A stretch of DNA of 64,000 nucleotides from assembly GCF_003056345.1 (NCBI RefSeq), contig NZ_PYWB01000013.1, positions 1 to 64,000 of the forward strand, read 5' to 3'. Within the stretch, counting starts at the first letter, position 1; each line of letters opens with the position of its first letter. The notes below the pieces were generated by a model. That model did not search any database and was not told the origin of the DNA. It saw only the letters and a program-made list of their open reading frames with translations. Positions 33,072-40,041 of the stretch are shown here, in pieces. The translations under genes were made by a program, and so were the position numbers. Source of the stretch: Devosia submarina (lineage in GTDB: Bacteria; Pseudomonadota; Alphaproteobacteria; Rhizobiales; Devosiaceae).

Positions 33072-34016
33072 ATGACTGAGTTTTACCCTGTTCTTCACCT
33101 CCCCGCGAAATTGGTCGCCGGCATGCGTTTTCGCCCTGCGGAGGGAGAAGACAAGCTTCCCGGGCTAGGCTTCAATGGTGCCGACTTGCGTCTGGTGCTT
33201 CTGATATGGTCTGCATTCGGCCAATTGCTGGGCAAGATGACCTTTGATCAGGAAACTGTTTTCATACCCCAGCGTGTGATCTCCTCGCATTTCGGCCGGG
33301 TGCAGCCTGATCGTTTGGAAAAGTCGATCAGGCGCATTGCCTACACCGATGTTTGGGATGGCATGGATTGGCACCCTTTGATTGAAAACCGGCACCGCCA
33401 CCCGGGTGTGCAGACGAACCCGAGGATCATGGTCGGTGACGTTTGGGGGTTCACCATTCCGGAAAGCCTTCGGGCCGTCTTGATCAGGGAGTTCGGTGCA
33501 ATGCGGCGCTGGGCGTCGTTCCGGATCGACAGCTCTGACCTGCAGCAGCTCGAGAGCAAACATTCCATCTCGCTGCTGTGTCGCTACCGTGCATGGATGT
33601 CGGGCTATGCCAAGCCTGAAGGAGCCGTCGGCTTCGCAATGCATCCGAGCAAGAAAGGTCTGGCTGTCGAGGTGATGTCACAGGATCTGCCACGGCTTGT
33701 GTTCGGCCACGATGGGCATCTGGCACCGTCCCAGATCCAGCGCCTGTTCGTGACAGAGGCAAAGACCAAGCCGCCAATCTGGATGGAGATGCGCAGGATC
33801 GGCATCGATCTGCAGGTGGTGCCCCTCACCACGGTTTATAAGGGGGAGCATGCCTATGACGTCCGCATCGCAGACGTTCAGCAGAAGCGTGTAACAACCG
33901 GGCTGGGCAGCTTGGATGCGGCGCTGAAGATGGAGAAGGTGGCTCCAGCACGCAAGAAGATCACCCACCGCCGCAAGCGGGGGCTAAAATCGGCCGAACC
34001 TTCAAATGCCACCTAA
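33072..34016 (+). CDS. Putative replication initiator (Rep_3-like winged-helix protein)
   Basis: The 314-residue protein has features of plasmid Rep_3 initiators: a first winged-helix part (RLVLLIWSAFGQLLGKM...FIPQRVISSHFGRVQPDRLEKSIRRIA) and a second (GDVWGFTIPESLRAVL...FRIDSSDLQQLESKHSISLLCRYRAW), the latter resembling the family's 'L-S-x-YSI-x-LY' segment. The tail is very basic (PARKKITHRRKRGLK). The ATG at 33072 is chosen over an in-frame start 15 codons earlier, which overlaps the repeats. The iteron-like sites upstream support the call. The similarity was judged by eye and is not certain. Confidence 0.5.
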   Translation: MTEFYPVLHLPAKLVAGMRFRPAEGEDKLPGLGFNGADLRLVLLIWSAFGQLLGKMTFDQETVFIPQRVISSHFGRVQPDRLEKSIRRIAYTDVWDGMDWHPLIENRHRHPGVQTNPRIMVGDVWGFTIPESLRAVLIREFGAMRRWASFRIDSSDLQQLESKHSISLLCRYRAWMSGYAKPEGAVGFAMHPSKKGLAVEVMSQDLPRLVFGHDGHLAPSQIQRLFVTEAKTKPPIWMEMRRIGIDLQVVPLTTVYKGEHAYDVRIADVQQKRVTTGLGSLDAALKMEKVAPARKKITHRRKRGLKSAEPSNAT

Positions 34017-34082
34017 TTCCGTCATTTGATCACAAGGTTTTTGTGCTCTAACCTCACACCCCAGCGCCAGGAGGCACCTTTC

Positions 34083-34337
34083 ATGATGGGACGCAGTGGA
34101 ACTCGATCGACGATCGGTGCAATGCATGTCGGCAGCGGCTTGATGGCATACGGTGTCGGCCGTGCGATCCAGGACGGCATTGCGCGTGCATCGGCCTTGG
34201 CTGCCGAGGATCATGCTCATGAAGTGGGCCAGCGCTATTACCAGCAGCGGCTTGCCCAGCGCAAAGCCGAGGTGCGGGCGGACGGCAAGGCGGCATTGGC
34301 AGAGCTGGTTGCTTTGCGGAAGCGCTTGCACGGCTGA
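34083..34337 (+). CDS. Small hypothetical protein of the tRNA-adjacent module
   Basis: I do not recognise this 84-residue protein. AGGAGG lies 7 bp before the paired ATG codons. The N-terminal part is Gly-rich (MMGRSGTRSTIGAMHVGSG) and may insert in a membrane or bind a partner; the C-terminal half is a charged helix (YYQQRLAQRKAEVRADGKAAL). It follows the Rep-like gene by 66 bp on the same strand. Confidence 0.55.
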   Translation: MMGRSGTRSTIGAMHVGSGLMAYGVGRAIQDGIARASALAAEDHAHEVGQRYYQQRLAQRKAEVRADGKAALAELVALRKRLHG

Positions 34338-34507
34338 CGCCAAAACGGCCGAATATTTTCACCATCAGTGCAGCTGCCGCCAAGACCTTGTTTTTGGCGG
34401 CATTTTTGCGCCGCAAATAAATCGTCCATTGCCCCTTGAAGATGTAGCCATTTGGCTACATCTTCACGTCAGATGCAGTGAGCATCGCCCCTAACCGGAG
34501 ACCTGAA

Positions 34508-35362
34508 ATGACGATCAATCTTCGTGATCTTGCCAACCGCCCTGCATCTTCCGTCAGCGATGCAGATGTTGCCGCCGCCATTGAAGTCATGCTGGCCGAT
34601 CCCCGCGTTACAAAGGCCATCCACGTGGGCCGTGAAAACGGTGCTCCCGACGGCCGCCAGATGATTGATTTCGCCATGGTCGGCTTCGAAGGGGTGCACA
34701 CGGTCGGGCGTTGCATCTCCGCATTCTACGACGCCTCACGCCTGCAGCAGATTGCCTTCGACAAAGCCCGAGCTGAAGAAGCAAAGGCCCGCCACAAGCG
34801 TGATGCTTTGAATAAGAAGTTGCTGGCCTTGGCTGTTCCGTATCCCGGACGCGACGAAGAATTCGACGACTTCGCTGACGGCATTGAAGCCGATCTCACC
34901 GGCGTCCCCGGCTCGCTTGTTGACGATAAGCTTGAACGGGCTCGTCTGTATCTGGCTTATCTCGACAGCAAGAAGATCAAGAAGCCGAAGGCACCACGGT
35001 GGACTGGTCCATCGCTGAAGGGCCTCGGTGGTTCGACGAAACAGAAGCACTGGGCCGCTCAGATCCGGGCCGAAAAGCTCGGCTCGTTCAGCGAAGAGAA
35101 CCGCAAGTTTTTCGATGAAAACACGGTCCACAGCAGCTTTTGGATCGAATATCGCAATCACACCGGAGCGGAGATTTCCGCTCGCATGGACACCGTCTAT
35201 GCAAAGCTGCAGGCTGCAATTTCCGCCCGGGTGGCTTATGCCAAAGAACACGCAACGGAGCGTGGCGTGGTCATCACTGGCGAATACAACGATCTCCTGA
35301 ACGCTGTTTCAGCAGCACAGGCAAAATGGCACCGCCTGCTCGATGGCGAAGACAAGTGGTAA
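34508..35362 (+). CDS. Hypothetical protein with a KQ..WA..IR / FWI..R motif
   Basis: The 284-residue protein has a helical, charged middle (IAFDKARAEEAKARHKRDALNKK) and a C-terminal part with STKQKHWAAQIRAEKL followed by SSFWIEYRN. I recall this 'KQ-x2-WA-x2-IR ... S-x-FWI' arrangement from uncharacterised plasmid and phage proteins, where it is often next to replication or transfer genes. The function is unknown. GGAG lies 7 bp before the ATG. The XRE gene follows 2 bp after its stop. Confidence 0.6.
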   Translation: MTINLRDLANRPASSVSDADVAAAIEVMLADPRVTKAIHVGRENGAPDGRQMIDFAMVGFEGVHTVGRCISAFYDASRLQQIAFDKARAEEAKARHKRDALNKKLLALAVPYPGRDEEFDDFADGIEADLTGVPGSLVDDKLERARLYLAYLDSKKIKKPKAPRWTGPSLKGLGGSTKQKHWAAQIRAEKLGSFSEENRKFFDENTVHSSFWIEYRNHTGAEISARMDTVYAKLQAAISARVAYAKEHATERGVVITGEYNDLLNAVSAAQAKWHRLLDGEDKW

Positions 35363-35364
35363 TA

Positions 35365-35616
35365 ATGGCTGTTGATCTCACTCACCCTGAACGCCCGTCA
35401 ACGCCTGCGATGACCGGCGCCGAAATGCAGGCCATCCGCAAACGCCTCGGCCTCAGCACTGTTCAGCTAGGGCGGGCCATCGGATACGTCGGGGCGGACA
35501 ATACGGTCAGTGTCACCGTCCGTCGGTATGAGAGCGATGGCCGCGATATCCCGCCCTGGATCGCCCGCCTGCTGATCATGTTCGATCGACATGGCGTTCC
35601 GGAAGAGTTCAAATGA
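35365..35616 (+). CDS. XRE-family helix-turn-helix protein
   Basis: The 83-residue protein has a single helix-turn-helix: MTGAEMQAIRKRLGLSTVQLGRAIGYVGADNTVSVTVRRYESDGRDIPPWIARLL. The C-terminal part resembles antitoxin or phage-repressor proteins that read a 'transcription start from a helper' in small operons. It begins 2 bp after the preceding stop, so it is probably co-transcribed with that gene. It may regulate the module. Confidence 0.78.
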   Translation: MAVDLTHPERPSTPAMTGAEMQAIRKRLGLSTVQLGRAIGYVGADNTVSVTVRRYESDGRDIPPWIARLLIMFDRHGVPEEFK

Positions 35617-35619
35617 AAT

Positions 35620-35648
35620 AAGGCCGCCTGGAGTGATCCAGCGGCCTT
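35620..35648. terminator. Bidirectional terminator between convergent genes
   Basis: AAGGCCG (35620-35626) pairs with CGGCCTT (35642-35648); an inner CTGGA/TCCAG stem extends the hairpin around a GTGA loop. It lies between the XRE gene and the convergent 'TIRGLLA' gene. Confidence 0.8.
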
Positions 35649-35674
35649 TCGACTTTCAAGGATTACTTGATAGT

Positions 35675-36193
35675 TCAGACCCGGGCAAAACCCGCCGCCA
35701 ACCGCTCCGGCCGCGGCCGCCGGCGCCTGCGTTCGATCTCCGGCTCAGGCTCCTGAGCCACGGCTGCGGCATAGGCTTCGACGCTTTCGCGATCATAAGC
35801 CAGCAGCCCCCTGATTGTTCGGTGGCCCTTCATGTGTTGGCGGAGCTCTTCAGGCTTGGCCTTTGCCACCATCGCCAGCATCTCGGGGCTCATCACTCCC
35901 AGCCACTGAACGGCTTGCGGGCTCAGGCCGTCGCTCAGATCTTCCGATGGCATCTGACCTGCTGCCAGCTGTCCGGCAATTTGCCGGACGTGCTCCAGCC
36001 TTTGGTCTGCTGCAGGTGTCACCTGTGCCTGTTCCACGGCCTCGGCATATTGCTCGACCAGCTCAGATGGATCCGTCGGGCGATATCCAGGCATGCACTT
36101 CAAGATGAAGCGGCCCAGATCGACACTCCACGCCAGCACAAACACCGGAATGGCCGCCAGCACCTTTGCCACCATCGCCAAAACTCTTTTCAT
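35675..36193 (-). CDS. 'TIRGLLA'-domain protein A with a membrane anchor
   Basis: The 172-residue protein starts MKRVLAMVAKVLAAIPVFVLAWSVDLG, a likely membrane segment. It then has a helical domain: LSPQAVQWLGVMSPEMLAMV, then LRQHMKGHRTIRGLLAYDRESVEAYAAAV. The same domain occurs in the protein at 37774-38205, on the other strand. I do not know a named family. The ATG at 36193 is preferred because GGAGGTG lies 5 bp upstream. The Arg-rich end (EIERRRRRPRPE) could bind nucleic acid or acidic lipid. Confidence 0.65.
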   Translation of the reverse strand: MKRVLAMVAKVLAAIPVFVLAWSVDLGRFILKCMPGYRPTDPSELVEQYAEAVEQAQVTPAADQRLEHVRQIAGQLAAGQMPSEDLSDGLSPQAVQWLGVMSPEMLAMVAKAKPEELRQHMKGHRTIRGLLAYDRESVEAYAAAVAQEPEPEIERRRRRPRPERLAAGFARV

Positions 36194-36344
36194 CGTCACC
36201 TCCATACGCCCACCGCGAGCTTGAAGGTGATCATGGAGGCAGCGAAAGCATGGAACCATGTCGTAAAACGTGGAATGTTTAACTACTAAGTTGCGTAAAC
36301 TAGAATTAATCTTGCACGCTTTAACAACGCAAATATCGTGTGCA

Positions 36345-36433
36345 GATCGTCTGCAAATCTTCCGGCATCGATCCCCCCGCCAAACCCTAGGGGACTTTTG
36401 ACATCGGGCATGATCGTCTGTCGATCGTCTGCA
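36345..36433. repeat. Three GATCGTCTG direct repeats in a divergent promoter region
   Basis: GATCGTCTGCA (36345-36355), GATCGTCTGTC (36412-36422) and GATCGTCTGCA (36423-36433) are in direct orientation. The last two are exactly 11 bp apart, one helical turn, and the first is 67 bp away. The first is also a perfect dyad, TGCAGA-TCG-TCTGCA (36341-36355). They lie in the 300-bp gap between the divergent genes starting at 36193 and 36495, a fitting place for an operator. Confidence 0.6.
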
Positions 36434-36494
36434 CGTTATCTTGCCCAGTCCCTGACTTTATGAGTGTTCCAGGCCTTCGATTATCTTTGGATCA

Positions 36495-37196
36495 ATGCAA
36501 ATCCATGGATTTCCGATGCCCTACGACCAACACACACTCGACCAGCTCAAGCGCCTGGACAAGGTACTGACCAACATCGACGACCTGCGCCGCCAGTTCG
36601 CACAGGTGGGTTGCGATGTCGAAAAGCTGCGTGTCGATATCCTCGACAACCCGACGCCTGCACCGACGCTGATCGCTGAAGCCAACAAAGCTGCCAACCC
36701 GCCCATGGACACGTCCCGCCTTGCTGTCGAAGGTTGGGAAGTCAGCTATGAGCCTCGTGACGGCAAGTTCGAGCGGCCTGCAGGCTTCCACATCAACTTC
36801 AGTGTTGCCGGGTATCTGGCGCCAGCGCCGGCAACACCTTCGATCGATCCTTCGGTAAATATGGATCAGGTTGCCGCTGATGTGGCTGCGGAGATCTACC
36901 AGACGGTCCAGAGCACCACTCCGACGGGCAAGCGCCGCGGCAGCCCGCAGGTTATCATCGCAGAGGCTTTGCGCAAAGCCGCCATCAAACATGCCCGGCA
37001 GGTGAGGTTCAGCTGCGGGCAGGGCGACCACCTGGAGGCCATCCATGCAGCCCTTGCCGATCAGCCTTCGCTGCAAATCAATCCCGATCTGATTGCCGCC
37101 GTAAGAGAACGCATCTTGTTCGCCGCTTTCGGAAGCCGGCATCGTGAGCCCCTCGCGTCGCATCGGCGTCCCGCCCGCCAAGCCAGTTGCTCCTGA
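36495..37196 (+). CDS. Hypothetical protein heading a compact operon
   Basis: I do not recognise this roughly 230-residue protein. It begins with a coiled-coil-like part (LDQLKRLDKVLTNIDDLRRQFAQVGCDVEKLRVDIL). A middle region contains RLAVEGWEVSYEPRDGKFERPAGFHINFSVAGYL, and a helical part follows. The start may be the ATG at 36495 or 36516. The C-terminal end overlaps the next ORF by 53 bp. The triple repeat upstream suggests it is regulated. Confidence 0.55.
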   Translation: MQIHGFPMPYDQHTLDQLKRLDKVLTNIDDLRRQFAQVGCDVEKLRVDILDNPTPAPTLIAEANKAANPPMDTSRLAVEGWEVSYEPRDGKFERPAGFHINFSVAGYLAPAPATPSIDPSVNMDQVAADVAAEIYQTVQSTTPTGKRRGSPQVIIAEALRKAAIKHARQVRFSCGQGDHLEAIHAALADQPSLQINPDLIAAVRERILFAAFGSRHREPLASHRRPARQASCS

Positions 37197-37344
37197 ATTC
37201 CCGCCTGACTCAGTCGTTCACTTCCTGGCCCTTGCTCGCATGGCGCAGCGAACATTGCTCAAACAGGATCACCTCGTGGGCGGTCAGCACGACGGAGAAG
37301 CGAGCCCTGCTGCGGCTGTGAAATTGAGGCCGCGATGGCTATGA
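37144..37344 (+). CDS. Small ORF overlapping its neighbours
   Basis: A GTG start gives 66 residues with no recognised domain (HFLALARMAQRTLLKQDHLVGG). It overlaps the upstream gene by 53 bp, and its TGA at 37342-37344 overlaps an ATG at 37341 (ATGA), typical of coupled genes. The overlap pattern favours a real gene; the lack of a clear ribosome site and the GTG argue for caution. Confidence 0.4.
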   Translation: MSPSRRIGVPPAKPVAPEFPPDSVVHFLALARMAQRTLLKQDHLVGGQHDGEASPAAAVKLRPRWL

Positions 37345-37418
37345 TCGCTGAAGCCAAGGCTAAAGCTGAAGCCGCCGACATGGGCGTGCTGGGGGACTTT
37401 GCTGATGAACGCACCTGA
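37341..37418 (+). CDS. Very small ORF (25 residues) in the overlapping operon
   Basis: The peptide MIAEAKAKAEAADMGVLGDF, followed by ADERT, is Ala/Glu-rich and helical. It starts at an ATG that overlaps the previous stop and ends after the start of the next gene (ATG 37405). An ATG two codons earlier (37335) is possible. Such a chain of overlaps suggests translation, but it could equally be a frameshifted tail of the preceding ORF. Confidence 0.35.
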   Translation: MIAEAKAKAEAADMGVLGDFADERT

Positions 37419-37719
37419 AATCATCCGGGCAATCACCTGGGCTGCCGATACCGATCCTGCGCTCAAGCAAGAGGTGGAAGATGCCATCCGCCGCCTGGCT
37501 GGCAGGAACCGTCCGGTCTACAATTCGATCGAAGTCCACCACAGGCTTGAAGCCTTCATTACAAAGCACGGCAGCGCGAATAAGGCAGCAGTCGCGTTGG
37601 GCATCAGCAAGTCATTTCTCCACGACATGCGGCATGCCAAACGGCCCTATACCGACGATCTCCTGACCGCCTTGGGGATGGAGCGGGTCCGAACCAAGGA
37701 TCTTTTTTCGGTCCTATAG
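37405..37719 (+). CDS. Small helix-turn-helix protein
   Basis: The 104-residue protein has a C-terminal helix-turn-helix: HHRLEAFITKHGSANKAAVALGISKSFLHDMRHAKRPYTDDLLTALGM, of the Cro/C1 type. The N-terminal helix (NAPEIIRAITWAADTDPALKQEVEDAIRRL) may dimerise. The ATG overlaps the preceding tiny ORF. It is probably a DNA-binding regulator of the module. Confidence 0.7.
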   Translation: MNAPEIIRAITWAADTDPALKQEVEDAIRRLAGRNRPVYNSIEVHHRLEAFITKHGSANKAAVALGISKSFLHDMRHAKRPYTDDLLTALGMERVRTKDLFSVL

Positions 37720-37773
37720 TTCCTTGCTAGCTCATCCGGCAGTGTGACGAACAGGCACCTGGAGACCTGTCCA

Positions 37774-38205
37774 ATGAACGTTTTGAAAGCACTCGCCCGC
37801 CTTTTTTCGCGTCCTGAATTAATGCTGTTGCCTGCTGCGCCCGCTCCGGAGCAGCAGAAGGTTGTCAGCATCGATCCCCGCATTGCGACGATCAAAAACG
37901 TAGCTTCCATGCGCTTGAACTGGAAGAAGGTACATGACCTCGATTGCACCGGCTTGAGCCCGGTCCGCCGCGAATGGTTGCAGCTGCTGGATGTGGACAT
38001 GCTGTTCCTCGTCAATCGTGCCAGCTACAGCCAGCTTCGGGCACATTTGTCCGGACGCAAAACGATCCGTGGCCTGCTGGCAGCCGATGCAGATTCCGTC
38101 GCTGCATACAAAGAGGCTCTGCGTCCCGAGGCTTCTCTGTTCAATGTCGAGGGCCGCGGCGGTGGCGGTGGGCCAAAGCGGTCGATGGGCGGCATGAAGA
38201 TTTAG
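37774..38205 (+). CDS. 'TIRGLLA'-domain protein B
   Basis: The 143-residue protein has a short N-terminal helix (MNVLKALARLFSRPE), then LSPVRREWLQLLDVDMLFLV and LRAHLSGRKTIRGLLAADADSVAAYKEAL, clearly related to the minus-strand protein at 35675-36193. It has no membrane segment and ends in a Gly-rich tail (EGRGGGGGPKRSMGGMKI). GGAG lies 10 bp before the ATG. The metallophosphoesterase gene follows 10 bp later. Confidence 0.65.
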   Translation: MNVLKALARLFSRPELMLLPAAPAPEQQKVVSIDPRIATIKNVASMRLNWKKVHDLDCTGLSPVRREWLQLLDVDMLFLVNRASYSQLRAHLSGRKTIRGLLAADADSVAAYKEALRPEASLFNVEGRGGGGGPKRSMGGMKI

Positions 38206-38215
38206 GAGCCGGACC

Positions 38216-38812
38216 ATGCTGATCCCAAAATTTACCTTCGCATCCGCCGCCAGCGTATTTTTCACCGGCGACACCCATTTTGGCCATGGCTCCCAAGCCA
38301 AGCGCAGGGGTTACGACGATCTCGACGAGCACGACAACCTGCTCATCCACAACTGGAATCGCGAAGTGCCGGCGAACGGTGTCGTATTCCATGTCGGTGA
38401 TTTTGCCTGGAAGACAGTGCCCCAGGAGCGACTGGAAAAGATCTTCAGGCGCCTCAATGGCAAGAAGTACCTTGTCCTTGGTAACCACGACAATAAGGCC
38501 GTGGCCGATCTGCCGTGGGCCGGTGTCGATCACCGCATGATTGTGCAGGTCGGCAGCGGAGAGGACCAGCACGAATTCCTGCTTGATCACTATGGCGGTA
38601 GGGTTTGGTACAATTCCCACAATGGCGTCAGGCAATTGTACGGCCACAGCCACAACGAACTGCCGTCAACCACCGCTGCGTGTGATGTAGGCGTCGACGG
38701 ATGGATGCTGCAGCCGATCACCATCGCCGATGTCCTGGCCGTTCAGCGGGAGGCAAAGATCACCATGCGCGAGGTGCAGGACCTTGTGCCAGGTGGACCG
38801 AGGAACGGATGA
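38216..38812 (+). CDS. Calcineurin-like metallophosphoesterase
   Basis: The 198-residue protein has the metallophosphoesterase metal and catalytic motifs in order: FFTGDTHFGH, VFHVGDF, LGNHDN, a His in NSHNG and LYGHSHNELP. It resembles the small COG4186-type hydrolases found in phages and bacteria, which cleave phosphodiesters or 2',3'-cyclic phosphates. GGAG precedes the ATG. It is the last gene of the operon and the gene nearest the tRNA. The substrate is unknown. Confidence 0.88.
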   Translation: MLIPKFTFASAASVFFTGDTHFGHGSQAKRRGYDDLDEHDNLLIHNWNREVPANGVVFHVGDFAWKTVPQERLEKIFRRLNGKKYLVLGNHDNKAVADLPWAGVDHRMIVQVGSGEDQHEFLLDHYGGRVWYNSHNGVRQLYGHSHNELPSTTAACDVGVDGWMLQPITIADVLAVQREAKITMREVQDLVPGGPRNG

Positions 38813-38836
38813 CCTTTCCCCCCATCATTTTGCTCC

Positions 38837-38954
38837 ACTTCCCCACGAACTTCCCCAAAGCAATGGTGATCTTTGTGGGGAAGTTTTGATAGATTGTGGG
38901 GGTGAAGGATTGGAGGATGATTCCTTAATCGGCGTCCCAGTTGCGCCCCAGTTG
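38837..38954. repeat. Inverted and direct repeats between the module and the tRNA
   Basis: ACTTCCCCAC (38837-38846) is perfectly inverted as GTGGGGAAGT (38875-38884). A second copy, AACTTCCCC at 38848-38856, could pair with the same arm. Further on, CCCAGTTG occurs twice, 11 bp apart (38936-38943 and 38947-38954). These lie within 200 bp of the tRNA 3' end, where integrase arm sites or a terminator would be expected. No integrase gene is adjacent. Confidence 0.5.
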
Positions 38955-39009
38955 TCCGGCGCCCCAGCGGCTTTAGGGAAGGATTGTATAGGAAAACCTA
39001 GGGGCCCGC

Positions 39010-39086
39010 TGGTGATCTCGACGGGATTCGAACCCATGACCCCCGGATTAGGAATCCGGTGCTCTATCCAGCTGAGCTACGAGACC
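39010..39086 (-). tRNA. tRNA-Arg, anticodon CCT
   Basis: Read on the minus strand the gene folds into a full cloverleaf. The acceptor GGTCTCG pairs with CGAGATC (one G-T). The anticodon stem CCGGA/TCCGG holds the loop TTCCTAA with anticodon CCT, and the T arm contains GGTTCGAATCC. The CCA end is encoded (39010-39012). The 3' end faces the accessory DNA to the left, so it is a plausible attachment site. Confidence 0.95.
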
Positions 39087-39201
39087 ACGGCGCAAGGAAA
39101 TACCAGCTAGAACCAAACGTTACAAGTTGGTCGCGCCTGCAAGGCTGCCCTCCACCGTCTGGGGCACAAAAGCGTTCAGCAATTTTGCCCCAATCGCGTA
39201 T

Positions 39202-40041
39202 ATGATGGGCAAACGCTTTCCGGGGCCTTCCTTGCTCAAGACCAGCCTTGCCTATCTGCTTACCCTTGCGGCCCTTTCGGCAAGTTCTGCTTCGGCCATG
39301 GCCTGCGCGCAATTGCGCACGGTTGAGGGCGGCGTCGTGGCCGAGGTGACCGATGGCGACACGCTGGTCCTGGATGATGGCCAGGTGGTCCGGTTGATCG
39401 GAACCCAGGCCCCAAAGCTGCCCCTGGGACGGGAAAACTATCCCACCTGGCCGCTGGCGCCCGAGGCCAAAGCGGCGCTTGGGGAGCTTGCTGGGGGCAA
39501 AGAGGTGCTTTTGGGTTACGGCGGCGAGGAAATCGACCGCTATGGCCGGCACGTTGCGCATGTGTTCGTCGCCACTGCCGAAGGCTCCCTTTGGGTGCAG
39601 CAGGCCATGATCGGCAAGGGTTTGGCGCGGGTTTACTCCTTTCCCGACAACCGCGCCTGCCTTGATTTGCTGCTGGCTGCGGAAGGGGAGGCGCGCCGCG
39701 CCGGGCTTGGAATTTGGCGCGATCCCTATTACAGCGTTCGCCAAGCCGATGCGCCGGGTGACCTCCTCGCCCGCGCCGGTCATTATGAGCTTGTGGAAGG
39801 GCGGGTCCTTCTCGCCGACAAGAGCGGCGGGCGGGTTTATCTCAACTTTGGCAAGTACTGGAAAGAAGACTTCACGGTGGTCATTGAGGCTCCGGCCCTG
39901 CGGCTTTTTGCAGGGGACGAGTTTGATCCGCTGGCGCTGGACGGCGCACTGATTCGTGTTCGTGGATGGGTGGACAACCGGGATGGTCCGCGCATCGAGG
40001 TGACCCATCCCGAGCAGATCGAGGTTCTGGCAGAACGATGA
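39202..40041 (+). CDS. Exported thermonuclease-family (SNase-like) protein
   Basis: The 279-residue protein has a signal peptide (SLLKTSLAYLLTLAALSASSASA) and an SNase-like domain: VVAEVTDGDTLVLDDGQVVRLIGTQAPK with the metal Asp residues and catalytic Arg, then EEIDRYGRHVAHVFV. A second, beta-rich part follows (GRVLLADKSGGRVYLNFG). The tandem ATG at 39202/39205 gives the signal; the frame extends further up without a better start. Its stop overlaps the next ATG (ATGA), so the two genes are coupled. Confidence 0.85.
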   Translation: MMGKRFPGPSLLKTSLAYLLTLAALSASSASAMACAQLRTVEGGVVAEVTDGDTLVLDDGQVVRLIGTQAPKLPLGRENYPTWPLAPEAKAALGELAGGKEVLLGYGGEEIDRYGRHVAHVFVATAEGSLWVQQAMIGKGLARVYSFPDNRACLDLLLAAEGEARRAGLGIWRDPYYSVRQADAPGDLLARAGHYELVEGRVLLADKSGGRVYLNFGKYWKEDFTVVIEAPALRLFAGDEFDPLALDGALIRVRGWVDNRDGPRIEVTHPEQIEVLAER

